DNA of 64,000 bases, taken from Dimorphilus gyrociliatus. Taxonomy: Eukaryota; Annelida; Polychaeta; Dinophilidae. The notes under the pieces are model-generated. The model saw only the letters and a list, made by a program, of their open reading frames with translations. It was not told where the DNA came from and ran no database searches. Numbering within the stretch: position 1 is the stretch's first letter; each line of letters starts with the position of its first letter. Shown here piece after piece: positions 59,201-64,000 of the stretch. The stretch covers positions 2,043,643 through 2,107,642 of the forward strand of contig CAJFCJ010000014.1 in NCBI GenBank assembly GCA_904063045.1, given 5' to 3'. Made by a program: the position numbers and the translations under genes.

Positions 59201-62200
59201 TATCTATGAGTTATATACGGAGAACTGGGTGAAAAACGATCCCATTGGTAAAATGCCTTAGCGCATGACAAATAGAGACTGAACAAAACAAAATAGACGC
59301 CTAAAAGTGTTCAGTTGGTGTTTAATGAATGAAACTGTACAACAATGGATAGACAAAAAAAAAGAAAAACAACGGAATCGGTAGGAGATACAACTGTCAT
59401 AAATATTATAACCATTACTGGTATTTCTAGTTGACAGGAGGTTAAGTATGATGAATAGATGTTTCTTTTTTTTCAAGGAGTCGATACTTGTTTTTGAATA
59501 AATCATTTATGAAGAGTTTAATATTTCATACCTCGAATATTTGCTCTCTTTTTTGCTCTTTTCTTCAGCTACGAAATTTTTGAGAAAAGGTGGACAGGCG
59601 AAAGAAAGAAAGATAGATTGCTAAAAAGAAAATTTTTGACAGTTGGGGAAGTATGTTTTGAATGAGAATGGGAGGAGGTGAATTAAAAGGGGTTGGCTGA
59701 AAGAAGAGAGCTATGGATTTGGGGAGGAGTGTACGCCTGAACTAGGAAAAGGTAGTACTCACAAATGTCACCATCATTAATTCTACTCTTAAAAATTACC
59801 CTTTGTAAGGAAAGATTGAATTTATCAAGTAGATTGCCTCTTTTTAAAGTCATCCTTATTCTATTCTAACAATAAATACCTTGTTTCCTCCTATTCATTC
59901 TTGTCTGAATAGGCATAAAATCTATAATTGATTTTTAAATGGGTCAAGTTTACATGGTAGTAAAAGAATAGCTACTGAAATAACGATAGAAATATCGGAA
60001 GAAACAAAAAGGAGTTGTCTATGGAATCAGCCAATAAGGGAAAAGTATCATTTCTTTATATAATATTATTTGATAGATTATTTCAATAGCATTTTTAAAA
60101 ATATCCAAATTTGTATCTAGACTATCTACAGAAAATCAAATTACCATTCTATCTGTGAATAATTTGGATGAGAAAGAATGAGTCAACAAGGGAGTATATC
60201 TATATAAGTATATATGTCTATATAAATATACTGGAATACAAAAATCAATAGATGCTTTGGAAAGTAGCGTTACTTCCTGTAAGAACCGGAAATGATTTTA
60301 TAGACGTTGAATATATCTATCCCATGGCAAATGCCTAAAATAAACTCATTTCACTAAGTAGATTCTTTTTCGTTACAATATCTTTTTTCTGTTGGCGATT
60401 GAAAGGAAAGAAAAGAAAAGAATTACTAACTTGTTATAAAAACATATAGGCGGAAAACGGCCTTTCCGAATCCGTTAATCCCTTCGCACTGATATTCCCC
60501 TTCTTCACTTTCAGTTGCATTTTTAATAATTAATTTCGGTCCTTTTACTTTTATTGTTTCATCATAGCTCTATCAAATGGACGTATATTAATGATTACTA
60601 ACTGATAGGAAATTAATTAGACGTTAGATTGATAATTAATTTATACCTCAATATCTACTAATTGAGTTTTATCGCGATATTTCCAAAGGAAACCTCCTTT
60701 CGATTGACCTTTGACATTTTCGATTGGGCAAATCAATTTTAAATTCTCCCCAGGTCGAAATTGATATATTCTTTTTGAACCAGGCTTCAATTTCGGTGGA
60801 TCTGCAGAAAAATAGCAAATAAGTGATAAGGGTTATCTCGAACCTAGCTAATGGATTATCGTTGTAGTTTACTCGACGACCCTGAAAAACTTGTTGTTCT
60901 TTTCTTAAGCTTTTGATAAATTACTTTATACAAAATACTAGTACTAGAATAAATAAAATCTCAAGTATAAACATTTATCATAGCTTCTACGCTGTAACTA
61001 ACTAGTAGAGGTGGACGAGACAACTCTTTTTGTTTAAATCAATTGACTTTATCCAATAGACAAAACATAATCTTTATAATATAAACCGTTAAAGACTAAC
61101 CTAAGTAGCAAATAGTTTTAAATATTATGACATTTCCCAAAACTAGTTTATTAAACATAGTACAACTGTTCCCAGTAAATTTCCTTCTCCCTTGTTTATT
61201 TTTCCTTATTTCAAATTAAATTAATTATTTAGTTAATTAGTTAAAAAATTAGCTGATTACAAATTAGAATTTTACATATGACTACATTCATTTATTTACT
61301 CTGGTTAATTAATTACAAACGGAATAAATAAATGGAATTAGCGAAAAAGATGGACGAAAAATGTTAAAATAAAAAAGAAAGAGATTTCTATTGTTAACGA
61401 CAGCTGCATCTTTAAGCTATTTAATCCTGTACCATTACTTTTTTTATATTATTCAAGGCTTTAATTGTATTATATTCTCTACAAAAACTTTATTCGTTTT
61501 TGAATTGTACTCCCTCTCAAAGTAGTTTCAATTGGTATAAATATATATACTTGGTTACTTGTTTTTTATTTATGGAATAATTGGTAAGAATAGTTCAGGA
61601 ATGTTATTTTCCCGCCTAACTTCGACATGGTCCATGCACACGTCTACAAATCGCATAGGAATTTTAACAAGCTACTACTAATTAAAACCTTTTCTTTTAT
61701 TTTTTGTTCTACCTTTCTGTTTCCTTCTTTCGTTCATTTCCTATTCTTACTTGATATAATTAAAAACTATACTATGAAATTCTTGTCCAAAACAACTTGA
61801 ACGATTAAAGTGAAATTAATGGTTTATCAATTAAAGATTGTATGAATAAACATTAATTTAGAGTTATAACCATAGGAATAAATAAATAGGAAAATATTTT
61901 AGCGGTTAAGGCACCTGTTCCAGGGATTATTTCAGGAGAGAACATCTATCACTATTACGCTTTGCGACGCAGAGGTCTACTTCAATTTGTCTGTGCAATT
62001 GTAGAAGCGTCGTAATAAGTTTGATCTAGAGCTATAAACTACACACTGTCTATATAGATTAAATTATGAATATATAGACCAATTTATTACTGTTTAACTC
62101 TACTAAATCGATTTACTAGTGTTACAGTTTAAACAGCCGCAAAAATTTACAACAATTCAAACTGAACTTTTCTCATTATTGGAGATTTGAATAGATATTT

Positions 62201-63334
62201 ATTGACGGATCGTCTCCTTTTTGTAAATATATTTTGAATTGCCTTCTGGCCTTTCTGAATTTCTACAATAGGGCTACAATAACGCCAGAATGAAAGGTAA
62301 ATAAATAGAAAGGCGGCTATAAATTGGATTTTCTTTGTGCCTGTTTCTGTCCGAGGTTACATAACACTATATCTGCTTGTCGATTAGCGCTTCTAAAATT
62401 ACAGATAGTGATTGATAAACTGAAATGCTGGAATGTTGCTATCTTGGTGTTTTAACATTTTAAGATTGCCTAAATTTTCCAACAGATCACTTTTTAACCT
62501 AGTTGTAAAAGGGGGTCTAAAGGGTTTCCACATGCACCGTATCGTTGACGGCCAAAAGTGCAAGAATGTTGTTTACTGTGTAGAGATATACTGTATAGAG
62601 ATATACTGTTGTATGTATGTAAAGTATATAATATATATATCTACAGTATAATTAGATATATATATATATATAGAATTTTATTGTTTACAATAGTCCAATG
62701 AATTTTTCTTGTAGTTTATTTCATCCCTAAAATCTTTTTGCAATCAATCGACAACTATATCTACTAAAAGATAAATAGAAAAAAGTGAAATGTTTAATAC
62801 GCTGGACGGTAGGCGTGTTAAGCATGTTTTGTTTGTAAGTTTGCCTGAATTTGTTGTGTGCGTGCGTGTATATTTGGCGCGTCTAGTATTTAATTTAATT
62901 AAATGTATTAACGTGTTTTTCTCTATTTCTTTTCTTATGATCATCTATCTAACTAAATGTTATATTTATTTATCTATAAATCTTTCATTCTATCATTTTT
63001 TTTTCCTTTTCCTTTTTCTATCTTCCTCTTTATACTCTGTTATGTCTTTGCTTAAATCTTTTTCCGTTCTTCCTCTTATATCCCTGTCTCTCCTCTCCTA
63101 GATTATCCTATCTTTTTTATTAATCACAACAACAACAACAATATCAGAATTTATGCTTTTCAGAATTACCGCGTATCCATCTTACTAGACGATAATCCAA
63201 GATTATTTATGACCTATTTTATTGAACGACACTCGAAAAAATACGATTAACAAACCTCCGGTTGGCACATTATCAAATTGACGTTGATAAGAGACGCTGA
63301 TTAGGAGTAGCATTGCGAATCCATGATAAATCAT
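53280..63334 (-). CDS. FGFRL1: FGFRL1-like receptor: three Ig domains, one TM, no kinase; 6 exons
   Basis: Exons 63334-63256, 60801-60647, 60569-60431, 55033-54767, 54381-54239, 53897-53280 join in frame (phases 1, 0, 1, 1, 0) to 466 residues. Exon 1 is a signal peptide (MIYHGFAMLLLISVSYQ). Ig1 (27-122) has LKLICPIE, FLWKYRD and EGEYQCEGINGFG. Ig2 (125-213) has VKFFCGYKSNPPPTLEWYHND and DSGSYRCEVGNVLG. Ig3 (214-335) has ARLNCKI, then VIIR/WAK formed across an exon border, and SSGYYACF. One TM helix (about 347-370) is followed by about 95 cytosolic residues rich in Ser, Gln and His, with no kinase domain. Three Ig domains plus a short tail match FGFRL1, a decoy or cell-adhesion FGF receptor. 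Ig domains are common, so a different Ig receptor is possible, but Ig1 and Ig3 fit this family best. Introns of 5.4 and 2.5 kb stand out here. Confidence 0.78.
55450..55481 (+). other. predicted G-quadruplex motif
   Basis: Six runs of three or four G within 32 bases, with loops of 6, 1, 1, 4 and 1 bases. This is a strong quadruplex motif on the plus strand, i.e. the template strand of the FGFRL1-like gene. Confidence 0.65.
58106..58154. repeat. compound (TC)n(AT)n microsatellite
   Basis: CT run at 58106-58127, passing into an AT run at 58129-58154 and then two ACTGTAT units. It lies within the large FGFRL1-like intron. Confidence 0.92.
60802..63255. other. first intron of FGFRL1-like gene
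   Basis: 2.45 kb between the signal-peptide exon and the first Ig half-exon. AT-rich, with CTGTATAGAGATATACTG units near 62587-62608 and an (AT)n tract at 62656-62672. The open frames at 62433-62651 and 62790-63101 have no features of real genes. Confidence 0.45.
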
Positions 63335-64000
63335 TATTATATTCAAATCCTTAATTTTTTCTTGCATACCTATGGACAAGCAAATTATCGCGTCTAATCA
63401 ATAATATAACACAGTCTTTGAATAGATAAGAATAAGAGATAAGAGATAAAATGGTAAGGCTTTTAATAAGTATATATGTGCAGTATATATATATACTGTA
63501 TATATACTGTCCAGATAGATAGATATATGTTGATATGCGGTAATGTACGAATAAGTTTAATTGGCATTTTATACAAAAAGATACTGCTTGTATTATTTTA
63601 ACTAACTGATCATTACTACAATAATTACTTAAAATATTACCAGATATGTCCATATATACATATATATATATATATGTACATTATCAACTTAAACAAATGT
63701 ATGCTTTGACACTGTATTTGTATGTAAAGAGGCTTTCTTTGTAATTTTACCTTTCAAGTGTCAATCCGTTTTTAAAGGTGTTTATCTACTGTTATTCTAC
63801 ACAGATTTATTTTATTGCTTATAAAATGATTTTTATGGTTAGGATATTACTCATCTTTTAAATAGTAATAAAAAACTATATCTTTACTTTTAGTTTTATC
63901 TCTTCCTCTGATACTTTTCTTTTAATAAAGAAAAATGAAACAAAAATTGGAAAAAATGCATATATACATATATAAATATAGCACGAACCAACTCCTTACT
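63335..64000. other. 5' flank of FGFRL1-like gene
   Basis: Probable promoter and 5' UTR of the FGFRL1-like gene, followed by AT-rich DNA with CAGTATATA/TACTGTATA repeats at 63481-63510. The open frame at 63351-63653 reads through these repeats and is not called. Confidence 0.4.

Larger units (their letters stand above)
55034..60430. other. large intron of FGFRL1-like gene with GC-richer islands
   Basis: This 5.4-kb intron is by far the longest in the window. Segments about 55480-56650, 57230-57860 and 58660-58830 are visibly less AT-rich and less repetitive than their surroundings, without open frames of note. They look like candidate cis-regulatory blocks. A quadruplex motif (55450-55481) and two GCCATCT sites (55068-55075, 55128-55135) lie at its downstream end. 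Confidence 0.4.

Noticed and set aside
1-64000. tRNA, rRNA or CRISPR arrays
   Set aside because: No cloverleaf with a GGTTCGAATCC-type arm, no rRNA core sequence and no regularly spaced direct repeats were noticed; a covariance-model scan would be decisive for tRNAs.

Overview
This is a nuclear, metazoan window. The DNA is strongly AT-rich, full of (AT)n and (TC)n microsatellites, and its genes are split by small GT-AG introns, many of only 50-500 bp. The gene content is bilaterian: a rhodopsin-type GPCR, two DEG/ENaC channels, an insulin-like peptide, TMEM26, a ceramide synthase with its Hox-like domain, an FGFRL1-like receptor, secreted sphingomyelinase-like enzymes and a FLYWCH/MULE transposase. 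I infer a small invertebrate, perhaps a lophotrochozoan with a fairly compact genome such as an annelid; no sequence here fixes the phylum.

Layout. 1-227 (-): first exon of a class A GPCR running off the left edge. 5307-5780 (+): two-exon precursor of a disulfide-rich peptide flanked by dibasic sites. 7238-10392 and 10895-14101 (-): tandem pair of ten-exon DEG/ENaC genes with the same splice pattern. 17441-17796 (-): two-exon insulin-like peptide with a five-residue C-peptide. 20350-21369 (+): intronless TMEM26. 22107-23387 (+): intact FLYWCH/MULE transposase ORF. 24364-25725 (+): seven-exon secreted peptide gene whose introns are all phase 1. 31238-34255 (+): eight-exon gene with two nucleoside 2-deoxyribosyltransferase-like domains. 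36849-38456 (-): intronless type II membrane glycosyltransferase-like protein. 40306-41057 (+): decayed Tc1/mariner transposase. 41612-43554 (-): eleven-exon ceramide synthase. 46923-48125 (-) and 49684-50913 (+): divergent pair of intronless secreted sphingomyelinase-like genes. 51089-51699 (-): four-exon cysteine-rich secreted peptide. 53280-63334 (-): six-exon FGFRL1-like receptor with introns of 5.4 and 2.5 kb.

Most of the multi-exon models were assembled by hand from reading frames, GT/AG borders and phase matching. The channels, ceramide synthase, insulin, FGFRL1 and the two peptide genes close perfectly in frame. Themes are peptide signalling (three or four secreted peptide precursors, channels of a family that includes peptide-gated members, a GPCR) and sphingolipid metabolism (ceramide synthase plus two sphingomyelinase-like enzymes only a few kb apart). 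The candidates for undescribed biology are the phase-1 mini-exon peptide gene, the two cysteine-rich peptide genes, and two short exact copies of coding sequence lying in nearby non-coding DNA.
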